This document shows positions 53,952-62,739 of a stretch of DNA of 64,000 bases, piece after piece; the first letter of the stretch is position 1, and the number at the start of each line of letters is the position of its first letter. The stretch spans positions 1 to 64,000 of the forward strand of contig NZ_QVPD01000005.1 in NCBI RefSeq assembly GCF_003416885.1, written 5' to 3'. A program made the position numbers and the translations under genes. This DNA comes from Cognatiluteimonas weifangensis (GTDB lineage: Bacteria > Pseudomonadota > Gammaproteobacteria > Xanthomonadales > Xanthomonadaceae). The notes beneath the pieces were generated by a model that made no database searches, had not been told where the DNA came from, and saw nothing but the letters and a program-made list of their open reading frames with translations.

Positions 53952-54854
53952 ATGTCTGCCGAACCCGCCCTCGATCGCCTGTCCGGCCTGCTGCAGCGGT
54001 TCCGCGTCGGCGCCCGTCTGTCCTTCGCCGGGACGCTGTGCGGCGTGCACGCCTTCCCGGCGCAGCCGGGGCAGGGGGCGCTGCATGTCCTGCGGCGCGG
54101 GAGCCTGGAGGTCACGCACCCGGGCCGGAGCGATCTGCCGCGGCGGCTGCGCCTGCAGGCGCCGGCCGTATTGTTCTACCCGCGCCCGGCGACCCATCTG
54201 TTCCACAACCCGCCCGTGGACGGTTCGGATTTCACCTGCGCGCTGGTGGATTTCGACGGCGGCGAGCGCCATCCGCTGGCGCGGGCCCTGCCGCCCCTGA
54301 TTGCGCTGCCGCTGGAGACCGTGGAAGGCCTGGAGGACTCGCTGCGGCTGCTGTTCGCGGAAACCACCCGGGTGCGCTGCGGGCACCGGCTGCTGGCCGA
54401 CCGCCTGTTCGAGGTGGTCCTGATCCAGTTGCTGCGCTGGCTGCTCGATCACCCGGCCGAGGCCGGGATCCGCCCCGGCCTGATCACCGGCCTGTCGGAT
54501 CCGCGCCTGGCGCGCGCGCTGGTCGCGATGCACGAGGCGCCGGGCGCGGCCTGGTCGCTGCAGCGCCTGGCGGGTGTCGCCGGAATGTCGCGCACCAGTT
54601 TCGCCACCACCTTCAAGGCGGTGGTCGGGCAGACGCCGGCCGATTACCTCGCCCAGTGGCGCATGGCCCTGGCCCAGGTCGGGCTGCGCGAGGGCGTAGC
54701 CCTCAAACTGCTCGCCGATGAGCTGGGCTATGCCAACCCCTCGGCGCTGAGCCGGGCCTTTTCCGCCCGCACCGGACTGGCGCCGCGCGACTGGGTCAAG
54801 CGCATGCAGCGCGGTGTGGGCGCCGATGCCGCGTCGCTGCAGCGCGGCGACTGA
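53952..54854 (+). CDS. AraC-family transcriptional regulator with cupin-type sensor
   Basis: A 300-residue regulator. The N-terminal half (about 1-185) is a cupin_6-like domain (FAGTLCGVHAFPAQPGQGAL, FTCALVDFDGG) and the C-terminal half carries the two AraC helix-turn-helix motifs (WSLQRLAGVAGMSRTSFATT and LLADELGYANPSALSRAF, then TGLAPRDW). This subgroup often controls adjacent oxidoreductase or secreted-protein genes. The divergent secreted-protein gene, with about 100 bases between the two starts, is the likeliest target. Confidence 0.93.
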   Translation: MSAEPALDRLSGLLQRFRVGARLSFAGTLCGVHAFPAQPGQGALHVLRRGSLEVTHPGRSDLPRRLRLQAPAVLFYPRPATHLFHNPPVDGSDFTCALVDFDGGERHPLARALPPLIALPLETVEGLEDSLRLLFAETTRVRCGHRLLADRLFEVVLIQLLRWLLDHPAEAGIRPGLITGLSDPRLARALVAMHEAPGAAWSLQRLAGVAGMSRTSFATTFKAVVGQTPADYLAQWRMALAQVGLREGVALKLLADELGYANPSALSRAFSARTGLAPRDWVKRMQRGVGADAASLQRGD

Positions 54855-54906
54855 AACTTGGCGTGGCTCGCGGCCGGTCGCGGTGACCGGACCGACATGC
54901 GCGGAT

Positions 54907-55947
54907 TTACGGGCCGCTGACCGTATAGCCCTGCGCGCGCAAGCGGTCGAGGTAGCTGCCCGGCCCGATCAGGTTCTCCATCGGCACGAAGGCAACCGTG
55001 GACGCGTTCCTGGCCAGAGCTGCCGTCGCCTCGTCGAGCCAGCGCGCCTCCACGCTGTCTTTGATGTTCGGCAAGCCGTACTTGGCCGAGAACTCGGGCC
55101 TTATCAGGGCATCGGAACAGGCCGCGTCGCGCCGCTGCAGTGACGCGAAGCTGATGCGGGAGACCTGGCCGTTGGCCCAGGCGTTGGCATTGGAGACCAT
55201 CCGCGGGATGTCGGTTTCGACGGCATCCAGCGTCGCGGCCAGACACTTCCGGTCATCCAGTTGCATTTCTCTCATGTCGGCCAGCGCCGCCTTTGCCGTC
55301 TGGCTGGTGATGTCCACCTGGACTCGCGGAACGGTGCTCTTGACCCCGTTCGCCTCGATGGTTGGCTGCATGGCCGGATATACGAAGCCGCGGGAGGACA
55401 GATTCGCCCGCTTCACGGCAGCTGCGAAGAGTTCCTGCGCTGCGATCAGGGGGCGCTTGCGCTCCACACCGGAATCATGCGGCAGATACTTTGCCTTGGC
55501 CTGCAGCCAGCGCGCATACAGTTCCGGCGGGAGCACGTCCTTGAGCAATTGCCCGTCCGGGTTTTTCTTGGCGCGCAGATAGCCGATGCCGAGCATGGCC
55601 TGCTGCAACAGGTTTGCATCCACGTTGACGCTGTATCTCGGCGCCCACAGCACCTCCTGCGAGCGGGCCACCAGGGCGCGCACCTCGGTGGCGTCCCACT
55701 CGATGTCGGCCGGCCGTGGCGAGAGCGTGCCCATGATCCACAGGTCATGGTCCTCGTCCCGGTAAACCTGCCACAGGCCCGGGCCCGCGACCCGACCGCT
55801 GACCACCACCGTATCCAGGAGCTTGGGCTCGCTTGGCGCCGGGCTTGCGGATGCGGATGGCACCGGCGTGGCGTCCTGCGCCCGGGCAGCCGCTGCGACG
55901 AGGCAGGTGCACAGCACGGAAGTTGCGAGCAACTTTCCCGTTCTCAT
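54907..55947 (-). CDS. TraB/GumN-family exported protein
   Basis: A 346-residue protein with a signal peptide (about 1-23) and a TraB/GumN fold: GLWQVYRDEDHDLWIMGTLSPRP at the start of the domain (the family's GxxxLxGTxH region, here with Pro-Arg-Pro instead of His), and TVAFVPMENLIGPGSYLDRL at the end, which replaces the usual GAxHLxG with ENLIG. Both conserved histidines or GxxH motifs are therefore altered, so metal-dependent hydrolysis, proposed for the family, may be lost. ATG 55947 has AAGGGA upstream. Confidence 0.8.
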   Translation of the reverse strand: MRTGKLLATSVLCTCLVAAAARAQDATPVPSASASPAPSEPKLLDTVVVSGRVAGPGLWQVYRDEDHDLWIMGTLSPRPADIEWDATEVRALVARSQEVLWAPRYSVNVDANLLQQAMLGIGYLRAKKNPDGQLLKDVLPPELYARWLQAKAKYLPHDSGVERKRPLIAAQELFAAAVKRANLSSRGFVYPAMQPTIEANGVKSTVPRVQVDITSQTAKAALADMREMQLDDRKCLAATLDAVETDIPRMVSNANAWANGQVSRISFASLQRRDAACSDALIRPEFSAKYGLPNIKDSVEARWLDEATAALARNASTVAFVPMENLIGPGSYLDRLRAQGYTVSGP

Positions 55948-56053
55948 TCGGACATCCCTTTCATTCGGCCGGCTCGCCCGCAATCTTACGGGCAGTCGCG
56001 ACGGACGCAGCGGTGGCTGCGCCGGATGACGTTCCGGCAGAACGAATGACAAC

Positions 56054-56079
56054 AAAAAACCGGCGCTTGGCCGGTTTTC
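56054..56079 (-). terminator. Rho-independent terminator of tRNA-Ala
   Basis: Read on the minus strand, AAAACCGGC and GCCGGTTTTTT form a stem and U-tract about 35 bases past the tRNA 3' end. The A-run on the other side also makes it usable in the plus direction. Confidence 0.85.
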
Positions 56080-56112
56080 TGGACTTGCCTGGATCCTCTG
56101 GCAAGAGAGGAA

Positions 56113-56188
<76 letters not shown>

Positions 56189-56232
56189 ACGTTTTTTGAA
56201 CAGCAGACCCGGCCGACGCCGGAAGCGGCGCA

Positions 56233-57420
56233 TTATACGGGCGCGCCCCGGCCCTCGCCAGCCGTGCCGGCAACGGGCGTGGCGTGGCCGGTGCTGCGGG
56301 GCGCGAGCGCAGCCAGCAGCGGGGCCAGGCGCGGTTCCAGCAGCTGCCGGCGCCAGCCGGCGAGCGGGCCGGGCCAGAGCTCGTCGGCGCCGTTGTCGAG
56401 GTTGTCGAGCAGCGCCTGCAACCAGCGCCGCGAGGCGAGTACGCCGCTCTCGGGCAGGCCGTGCTCGGCGCTGAGCGCAGCCACGGCGTCCTGCAGCTTG
56501 CGCAGCATGGCCTTGTCGCGCTCCTCGCTGCGTGCCGGCGGCGCGTCGGCCTCGTCGGCCAGCGGCGTCTGCAGCGCCTGCCAGAGTGCATCGCCGAGCG
56601 CGCGTGGCGCTTTCGGGGTGGCCTCGAGCTGGCGCTGCAGGGCGGTGCGGTCGCCCGGCGGGTTGCGGGCCAGGGCGGCGGCGAGTTCGTTGTCGAGGAT
56701 CCAGTTGCGCGGGCGGTCGTGCTCGCGGGCGTAGGCGTCGCGCCAGCGCAGCAACCGCAGCAGTCGGCGCTGGGCGTCGACGGCAAGGAATTGGGTCGTG
56801 CGCAAGGCCAGGTGCGGCCAGCGCTCCAGCGCGTCGCTGCGGGCGTTGGCGACCAGGCGGCCGGCGTCTTCGGCCAGCCACGGGCCGCGGCCCAGCGCCT
56901 GCAGCCGCGCCTCGAGGTCGTCGTGCAGGGCGAACAGGTGGCGCACGTCGTCGGCGGCGTAGTCCAGCTGCGCCGGCGACAGCGGCCGCCGCAGCCAGTC
57001 GGAGCGGGTTTCGCCCTTGCGCAGTGCGATCCCGAGCGTGTCCTGCACCAGGCGCTGGTAGCCGGCGCCGGCGGCCACGCCGGCCAGCGCTGCGGCGATC
57101 TGGGTGTCGAACAGCGGCGCGGGCACCACGCCGCAATGGTGCTTGAGCGCGATCAGGTCCTCGCTGGCGCTGTGCATCACTTTGAGGATCGTCGGTTCGG
57201 CCAGCATCGACGCCAGCGCGTCGGGCATGCCGGGGGCCAGCGGATCGACCAGCAGGATGCCGGCGTCGCCGGCGACGCCGTCGAGCGCCAGTTGCACCAG
57301 CGCCAGCTGCGGCCACCAGGTCCGCTCGCGCACGAATTCGGTATCCATGCCGATGCGGCGCGGGGCGGTTGCGGCAAGGCGGTCGGCGAGTTCGGCGGGG
57401 TCGCGGATCCAGACGGTCAC
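56233..57420 (-). CDS. rnd: Ribonuclease D
   Basis: A 395-residue 3'-5' exoribonuclease that trims tRNA and other stable RNA ends. The DEDD motifs are present: MDTEFVRERTWW (Exo I), MHSASEDLIALKHH (Exo II) and YAADDVRHLFALH (Exo III). Two HRDC-like domains follow (about residues 205-380). GTG 57420 (VTVWIRDPAEL) is chosen because it gives the normal N-terminus; no ATG precedes Exo I and no strong ribosome-binding site is visible. The gene reads toward and ends 45 bases before tRNA-Ala on the same strand. Confidence 0.92.
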   Translation of the reverse strand: MTVWIRDPAELADRLAATAPRRIGMDTEFVRERTWWPQLALVQLALDGVAGDAGILLVDPLAPGMPDALASMLAEPTILKVMHSASEDLIALKHHCGVVPAPLFDTQIAAALAGVAAGAGYQRLVQDTLGIALRKGETRSDWLRRPLSPAQLDYAADDVRHLFALHDDLEARLQALGRGPWLAEDAGRLVANARSDALERWPHLALRTTQFLAVDAQRRLLRLLRWRDAYAREHDRPRNWILDNELAAALARNPPGDRTALQRQLEATPKAPRALGDALWQALQTPLADEADAPPARSEERDKAMLRKLQDAVAALSAEHGLPESGVLASRRWLQALLDNLDNGADELWPGPLAGWRRQLLEPRLAPLLAALAPRSTGHATPVAGTAGEGRGAPV

Positions 57421-57597
57421 GGGCGGGCGGGATGTCCTGAAACAGTCGTCCAGCCTACCGGGTACGGTGGTGGACCTGTCAAACCGGCGGCCGCGCCTGC
57501 CTGCGGCGCGCGGTTGCCGGCGGCAGCGGCTATGGCCTAAGTTGCCGGCTCCGGAGCGGGCAGCCGCGCCGGGCGGGTGTCGAACGGGAGAGGGCGA

Positions 57598-59451
57598 TTG
57601 CGCGTCGGCAAGTTCGTGACAGCGACGGTGTTGGCGACGCTTGCGCTGGCCGGCTGCGGGCGCGAGCAGGCCGGCAAGGCGCCCGTGGCCGCGCCGCAGG
57701 CGCACGTCGGCACCGGGCAGGTCACCGTCAGCGGCGACGACCGCATCGCCGCGACCCTGACCTGGCAGGCGCCGGCGGTCGCGCTGGCCGCCGAGGATCT
57801 GGAGGCCGCGCGCACGCGGGCGGCACAGGCGCTCGCCGCCGGGCGCCTGTATGCCGATGCCGAATCGGCGATCCCGCTGTACCTGGCGATCCTGCGGCTG
57901 GCGCCCGGGGATCCGGTCGCCCAGGACGGGCTGCAGCGCGCGCGCACGGCCTTGCTGGCCGCCGGCGATGCCGCGCTGGCGGCGGCCGACGACGACAGCG
58001 CCGCCCTGCGCCAGGCGCATACCGTCGCCGCGGTGGCGCGCAGCATCGCGCCGCGGGAGCCGGCGGTGCAGGCGTACCTGCGCCAGGTGGATACCGCCGA
58101 CCGCCTGTGGGAGCTCAACGCGCAGGCCGAACGCGACCTGCGGGCCGGCCGCCTCGGCGAGTCCGGCGATGGCGCCCTGCCCAGGCTGCGCGAGGTGTTG
58201 CGTGTCAGCCCGGAGCAGCCGCGCGCGCTGCAGAGCCTGGCGGCCGTGGAAAGCGGCCTGATCCGCCGCGCCGAGGACGCCGGCATGCGCGGCGACTTCG
58301 ACAACGCCTGGCACTGGCTGGTGCTGGCGGCCCGGGTCCGCCCCGGCAGCGACACGATCCCCGATGCGCGCGAGCGCATCGCCGGCATGCGCCGGGCGCG
58401 CATCGCGCGTTTGCGCGACGAGGGCCTGGTGGCGCTGCAGCAACGCGACGGCGAGCGCGAAATCGCGCTGGCGCGCGGCAAGCTGGCGGAAATCCTGCGC
58501 ATCGCCGAACCCGGCAATGCCGCCGCCGCCGAGCTGCGCGCCCGCATCGAGCTGGTGACGCATTACGGGCTGTTCCATCCGGGGCAGGCGTTCACCGATG
58601 CGCTCGGCAGCGGCGCGCGCGGGCCGGAGATGGTGGTGGTGCCGCACGGCGCGTTGCGCATGGGCGCGGCGGCCACGGACGAGGAGGCCAGCGACAGCGA
58701 GCGTCCGGCGCACTACGTGCGTTTCGACCGCGGCTTCGCGATGTCGCGCACCGAGGTCACGGTCGGGGACTTCCGTCGCTTCGTCGCCGCCAGCGGCCAC
58801 CGGCCGACCGCGACCCGGCGCGGCTACTCGATGGTGTACGAGGAGCGCAACGGCAACTTTGTCCGCCACAGCGGCATCGACTGGCGCTCGGCCTACGACG
58901 GCGCCGCGGCCGGCGACGACCTGCCGGTGCTGCACGTCAGCGCCCGCGATGCCGATGCCTACGCGCAGTGGCTCAGTGAGCGCAGCGGCCAGCGCTACCG
59001 GCTGCCGAGCGAGGCCGAATTCGAATACGCGCTGCGCGCCGGCGGCGACGGCCGTTACCCGTGGGGCGATGGTCCGCCGCCGCAGGGCGCCGGCAACCTC
59101 ACCGGCGCGGACGACCGGTCCCCCGGCGGCCGCCGCTGGCGCAATGCCTTCGCCGGTTACGACGATGGCTACTGGGGGCCGGCGCCGGTGGCGCGGTTCG
59201 CCGCCAATGCATACGGCCTTCACGACCTGGCCGGCAATGTCAGCGAATGGGTCGCCGATTGCTGGCACGACGGTTACCGGCGCGCGCCCGAGGACGGCGC
59301 CGCCTGGGTCAATCCGGGTTGCCGTACGCGGGTGTTGCGCGGCGGCGCCTGGGCCAGCGCGCCGGAGCAGACGCGGTCGGCCTGGCGCGCGCCGGCGGGC
59401 GTGGAGACCACCAACGCGCGGGTCGGATTCCGGGTGGTGCGCGAACTTTGA
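57598..59451 (+). CDS. Lipoprotein with helical repeats and an FGE/SUMF1-type domain lacking cysteines
   Basis: A 617-residue protein. TTG 57598 is preferred because GGGAGAGG lies five bases upstream and it gives a compact lipoprotein signal (RVGKFVTATVLATLALAGC). Residues about 60-340 are alpha-helical repeats resembling TPRs (AIPLYLAILRLAPGDPVAQD, ARGKLAEILRIAEPGNAAAA). Residues about 350-617 form a formylglycine-generating-enzyme fold (RFDRGFAMSRTEVTVGDFRRF, RLPSEAEFEYALRAGGDGRYPWG, GLHDLAGNVSEWVADCW, VLRGGAWAS). The copper-binding cysteine pair of real FGEs is absent, so it is probably a binding or scaffold protein. Confidence 0.85.
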   Translation: MRVGKFVTATVLATLALAGCGREQAGKAPVAAPQAHVGTGQVTVSGDDRIAATLTWQAPAVALAAEDLEAARTRAAQALAAGRLYADAESAIPLYLAILRLAPGDPVAQDGLQRARTALLAAGDAALAAADDDSAALRQAHTVAAVARSIAPREPAVQAYLRQVDTADRLWELNAQAERDLRAGRLGESGDGALPRLREVLRVSPEQPRALQSLAAVESGLIRRAEDAGMRGDFDNAWHWLVLAARVRPGSDTIPDARERIAGMRRARIARLRDEGLVALQQRDGEREIALARGKLAEILRIAEPGNAAAAELRARIELVTHYGLFHPGQAFTDALGSGARGPEMVVVPHGALRMGAAATDEEASDSERPAHYVRFDRGFAMSRTEVTVGDFRRFVAASGHRPTATRRGYSMVYEERNGNFVRHSGIDWRSAYDGAAAGDDLPVLHVSARDADAYAQWLSERSGQRYRLPSEAEFEYALRAGGDGRYPWGDGPPPQGAGNLTGADDRSPGGRRWRNAFAGYDDGYWGPAPVARFAANAYGLHDLAGNVSEWVADCWHDGYRRAPEDGAAWVNPGCRTRVLRGGAWASAPEQTRSAWRAPAGVETTNARVGFRVVREL

Positions 59452-59494
59452 GGCCGGCCGGCGTGTGCTCTGCGCATGGCCCGGGAGAAGGCAG

Positions 59495-60388
59495 ATGAGG
59501 CAGGATCCGTTCGGCGACCAGGGCAGGCCGCGGCGTCGCGGCAGAGGCGGGTTGCGGCTGTGGGTGCTGCTGCTGTTCGCCGGCTATGCGGTGTACTACT
59601 GGGTCTCCAACCGCAGCACCGACCCGTACACCGGCGAGACGGTGCTGATCGACAAGAGCATCACCCCCGAGCAGGAGTCGGTGCTGGGCTTGCAGGCCTA
59701 CCGGGAGATCCTGGCGCAGGAGCCGGCATTGGCCGCCGACGCGCAGATCTCGCGTCAGGTGCGCGAGATCGCGCAGCGCCTGATCGCCAAGGTGCCGCAG
59801 GTGGAGGACGCGCTGGCCGCCGAGCACGGCATGCAGGCGCCGCACGTGGAGCGGGCGTTCGACTGGGAAGTCAACGTGCTGCAGTCCGACCAGGTCAACG
59901 CGTTCTGCCTGCCCGGCGGCAAGATCGCCGTCTACACCGGGCTGGTGCCGGTGGCGCAGAACGCCGACGCGATGGCGGTGGTGATGGGCCACGAGATCTC
60001 GCATGCGCTGCTGCGCCACGGCGCGCAACGCATGAGCGAGCAGAAGCTGGCGCAGCTGGGACAGATGGCCGGGGCGATGAGCGGCATGGACCAGCAGCAA
60101 TTGCAGGCGGTGATGGCGGTGTACGGCTACGGCCGCGCACTGCCGTACGCGCGCAAACAGGAAACCCAGGCCGACGAGATGGGGCTGATGCTGGCCGCCG
60201 CCGCCTGCTTCGACCCGCAGGCGGCGGTGCCGCTGTGGCAGCGGATGCAGCAGACCGGCAGCGGCGGGCAGCCGGAATTCGCCTCCACCCACCCCGATCC
60301 CGGCACCCGCATCGAGAACCTGCAGGCATGGATGCCCAAGGCGATGCGGTATCGGGCGAGGTCCTGCACCGCCTCCGGCACGCAGTGA
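59495..60388 (+). CDS. M48-family zinc metallopeptidase (LoiP/BepA-like), membrane anchored
   Basis: A 297-residue protein. A positively charged N-terminus and one membrane helix (LRLWVLLLFAGYAVYYWVS, about residues 21-39) lead to a periplasmic M48C domain with the zinc motif VVMGHEISHALLRHG and the third ligand in QETQADEMGLML; STHPDPGTRIENLQ is the usual C-terminal block. Such proteases maintain outer membrane proteins. It lacks a lipobox, unlike LoiP. Its start is 44 bases after the FGE-type lipoprotein gene, so both may act together at the envelope. Confidence 0.9.
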   Translation: MRQDPFGDQGRPRRRGRGGLRLWVLLLFAGYAVYYWVSNRSTDPYTGETVLIDKSITPEQESVLGLQAYREILAQEPALAADAQISRQVREIAQRLIAKVPQVEDALAAEHGMQAPHVERAFDWEVNVLQSDQVNAFCLPGGKIAVYTGLVPVAQNADAMAVVMGHEISHALLRHGAQRMSEQKLAQLGQMAGAMSGMDQQQLQAVMAVYGYGRALPYARKQETQADEMGLMLAAAACFDPQAAVPLWQRMQQTGSGGQPEFASTHPDPGTRIENLQAWMPKAMRYRARSCTASGTQ

Positions 60389-60430
60389 GGGGCGGGAGTT
60401 GCGCGTTCCGCTGGACGCCGCCGTCCCGGG

Positions 60431-61177
60431 TCAGAAAGCCATGAACAGCCCGCCGTTGACCGGCAGGTTGGCGCCGGTGATGAAGCCGGCGTCCTCGGCG
60501 GCCAGGAACGCTACCGCGCGCGCGATTTCCCGCGGCTGCCCGAGCCGCCCGACCGGCACCTGCGCGACGATGCCGTCGCGGATCGGCTGCGGGATCGCCA
60601 TCACCAGCGCGGTCTCGCAGTAGCCGGGCGACACCGAATTCACGGTCACGCCCTTGCGCGCGACCTCGCGCGCCAGCGCCATGGTGAAGCCGTGCATGCC
60701 GGCCTTGGCCGCCGAGTAGTTGGCCTGCCCGAACTGTCCGGTCTGGCCGTTGACCGAGCTGATGTTGACGATGCGGCCGTAGCCGCGCGCGGCCATGCCT
60801 TCGACCACGTGCCGGGTGAGGTTGAACACGCCGCCCAGGTTGACTGCCAGCACCGCGTCCCACTGCGTCGGGTCCATCTTGCGCAGCGTGCTGTCGCGGG
60901 TGATGCCGGCGGCGTTGACCAGGATGTCGATGCCGCCGTGGCTGGCCTGGAGCGCTTGCACCAGCGCGCCGCAGGCGGCGAAATCGGTGACGTCCAGCGG
61001 CGCGAAAGCGATGTCCAGGCCGTCGGTCGCCTGGCGGAAGGCGGCGACGCGTTCGGCATTGCCGTCCAGGTCGGCGGCAACGACCCGGTTGCCGGCCTCG
61101 GCCAGGGCGATGCAGATCGCGGTGCCCAGGCCGCCGATGCCGCCGCTGACCAGCGCGGTCCGCCGTGGTGTCGCCAT
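60431..61177 (-). CDS. Acetoacetyl-CoA reductase-type SDR (PhaB paralogue 1)
   Basis: A 248-residue short-chain dehydrogenase. The cofactor motif is SGGIGGLGTAI and the active site is Ser (VNISSVNGQTGQFGQANY), Tyr and Lys (YSAAKAGMHGF). The overall pattern follows PhaB, the NADPH-dependent reductase that makes (R)-3-hydroxybutyryl-CoA for polyhydroxyalkanoate. It lies 55 bases downstream of phaR and shares many blocks with the second reductase upstream of phaR. Confidence 0.85.
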   Translation of the reverse strand: MATPRRTALVSGGIGGLGTAICIALAEAGNRVVAADLDGNAERVAAFRQATDGLDIAFAPLDVTDFAACGALVQALQASHGGIDILVNAAGITRDSTLRKMDPTQWDAVLAVNLGGVFNLTRHVVEGMAARGYGRIVNISSVNGQTGQFGQANYSAAKAGMHGFTMALAREVARKGVTVNSVSPGYCETALVMAIPQPIRDGIVAQVPVGRLGQPREIARAVAFLAAEDAGFITGANLPVNGGLFMAF

Positions 61178-61232
61178 CAGCGTGCGCCCCGGGCGACGGC
61201 GGGCGTCGGCGTGCAGGAGAACGGACGCACCT

Positions 61233-61727
61233 TCAGTCGCCGCGCGTCTTGGCCGCGTCCTTGTCGCGCGCGGGATCGCCGGCGCTGCGGCCGACGCCGC
61301 CGACCAGATTCTGCTGGAATTCCTTCCACACCGCGAGGTTGCGCTCGGTGAGCTGGTTCATCATCGCCCACGGCGTCTGCCCGAGCATGCCGCCCATCTG
61401 CTGGCGGAACTGCTGCTGCTGCTCCATGAACAGCTGCAGCGAGCGCTCCAGGTAGCTGCCCATGAAACCCTGCAGCGAATCGCCGTAGAAGCGGATGATC
61501 TGGCTGAGCAGCTGTGTGGACAGCATCGGCTCGCCGTCCTGTTCCTGCTCGGCGATGATCTGCAGCAGCACCTGCCGGGTCAGGTCGTCGCCGCTCTTGG
61601 CGTCGCGGACCTCGAAATCCTCGCCCTCGACGATCAGCTGGCGCACATCCTCGATGGTGATGTAGCTGGAGATCTCGGTGTCGTAGAGACGGCGGTTGGG
61701 ATACTTCTTGATGACGCGTGCGGCCAT
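61233..61727 (-). CDS. phaR: Polyhydroxyalkanoate synthesis repressor PhaR
   Basis: A 164-residue protein. The PHB/PHA accumulation regulator DNA-binding domain is at the N-terminus (RVIKKYPNRRLYDTEISSYI), followed by the PHB_acc domain (SQIIRFYGDSLQGFMGSYLERSL) and a Gln-rich helix (MEQQQQFRQQM). It binds both DNA and PHA granules and represses phasin and its own gene. It is placed between two PhaB-type reductase genes on one strand. Confidence 0.95.
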   Translation of the reverse strand: MAARVIKKYPNRRLYDTEISSYITIEDVRQLIVEGEDFEVRDAKSGDDLTRQVLLQIIAEQEQDGEPMLSTQLLSQIIRFYGDSLQGFMGSYLERSLQLFMEQQQQFRQQMGGMLGQTPWAMMNQLTERNLAVWKEFQQNLVGGVGRSAGDPARDKDAAKTRGD

Positions 61728-61939
61728 GCGCTGCGACCCCCGGCTGAGATCCCGAGCATGGCGCAGCGCAGCAGCGGTTGCAACCGCCGGCGACGCCCGT
61801 CGCCGGCAGCTGGCGCGACGACGCGTTGCCGGCGCGGCCCCTCGCGTTCTCGCGTAGCGCTGTCGATGCTGCTCGCCCGGCGCCCGTGCCGAGCCCGCGG
61901 CCGCTGCGTGCGATGCGGCGGGCGCGCGCACCCGCGCGG

Positions 61940-62680
61940 CTACCAGCCCATGTACTGGCCGCCGTTGGCCGAGAGGTTGGCGCCGGTGATCCAGCTGGCT
62001 TCCTCGGGGATGAAGAAGGCGACCGCGTAGGCGATCTCTTCCGGGGTGCCCAGGCGCCCGAGCGGGATCTGCGCCACGATCTTGTTGCGCACCTCCTCCG
62101 GCACCGCCATCACCATGTCGGTGCCGATGTAGCCGGGCGAGACGGTGTTGACGGTGATGCCGAATTTGGCGTTTTCCTGCGCCAGGGAAATGGTGAAGCC
62201 GTGCATGCCGGCCTTGGCCGCGGCGTAGTTGGCCTGGCCGTACTGGCCCTTCTGGCCGTTGATCGAGGCGATCTGGATCACCCGGCCCCATTTGCGCGCG
62301 CGCATGCCCTCGATCACCGGGCGAGTGACGTTGAAGCAGGAGTCGAGGTTGGTGCGGATGACCTCGTTCCACTGCTGGTAGGTCATCTTGTGGAAGGTGG
62401 TGTCGCGGGTGATGCCGGCGTTGTTGACCAGGATGTCCACCGGCCCGAGCTGCGCCTCGACCTCGCGCACCAGCGCCTGGCCGTCCTCGGGCAGCGACAC
62501 GTCGCCGCGGGCCAGGGCGATCTCGTAGCCTTCGGCCTGCAGCTTGCGTTGCCAGGCGCGGGCCTTGTCCTCGTTGCGGTAGTTGGTGGCGACCTTGTGG
62601 CCGAGGTCGGCCAGCCGTTTGCAGATCGCGGTGCCGATGCCGCCGGTCCCTCCCGTCACCAGTGCGACGCGTGCGCTCAT
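61940..62680 (-). CDS. phaB: Acetoacetyl-CoA reductase PhaB (paralogue 2)
   Basis: A 246-residue SDR. TGGTGGIGTAI binds NADPH; catalytic Ser is in IASINGQKGQYGQANY, with Tyr and Lys in YAAAKAGMHGF. The block NAGITRDTTFHKMTYQQW and the end ITGANLSANGGQYMGW are close to characterised PhaB enzymes, closer than paralogue 1. AAGGAG precedes ATG 62680. No PHA synthase gene is within the window. Confidence 0.93.
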   Translation of the reverse strand: MSARVALVTGGTGGIGTAICKRLADLGHKVATNYRNEDKARAWQRKLQAEGYEIALARGDVSLPEDGQALVREVEAQLGPVDILVNNAGITRDTTFHKMTYQQWNEVIRTNLDSCFNVTRPVIEGMRARKWGRVIQIASINGQKGQYGQANYAAAKAGMHGFTISLAQENAKFGITVNTVSPGYIGTDMVMAVPEEVRNKIVAQIPLGRLGTPEEIAYAVAFFIPEEASWITGANLSANGGQYMGW

Positions 62681-62739
62681 TGCCTTCTCCTTGTCGCCGC
62701 TGCCGCGGCAGGACTGTCGATCGCGGTTTCCGGCCGATT

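Noticed and set aside
54874..54890. Six-base hairpin between the convergent AraC and TraB/GumN genes
   Set aside because: CCGGTC/GACCGG with a five-base loop and no T-run on either side; too weak to call a terminator.
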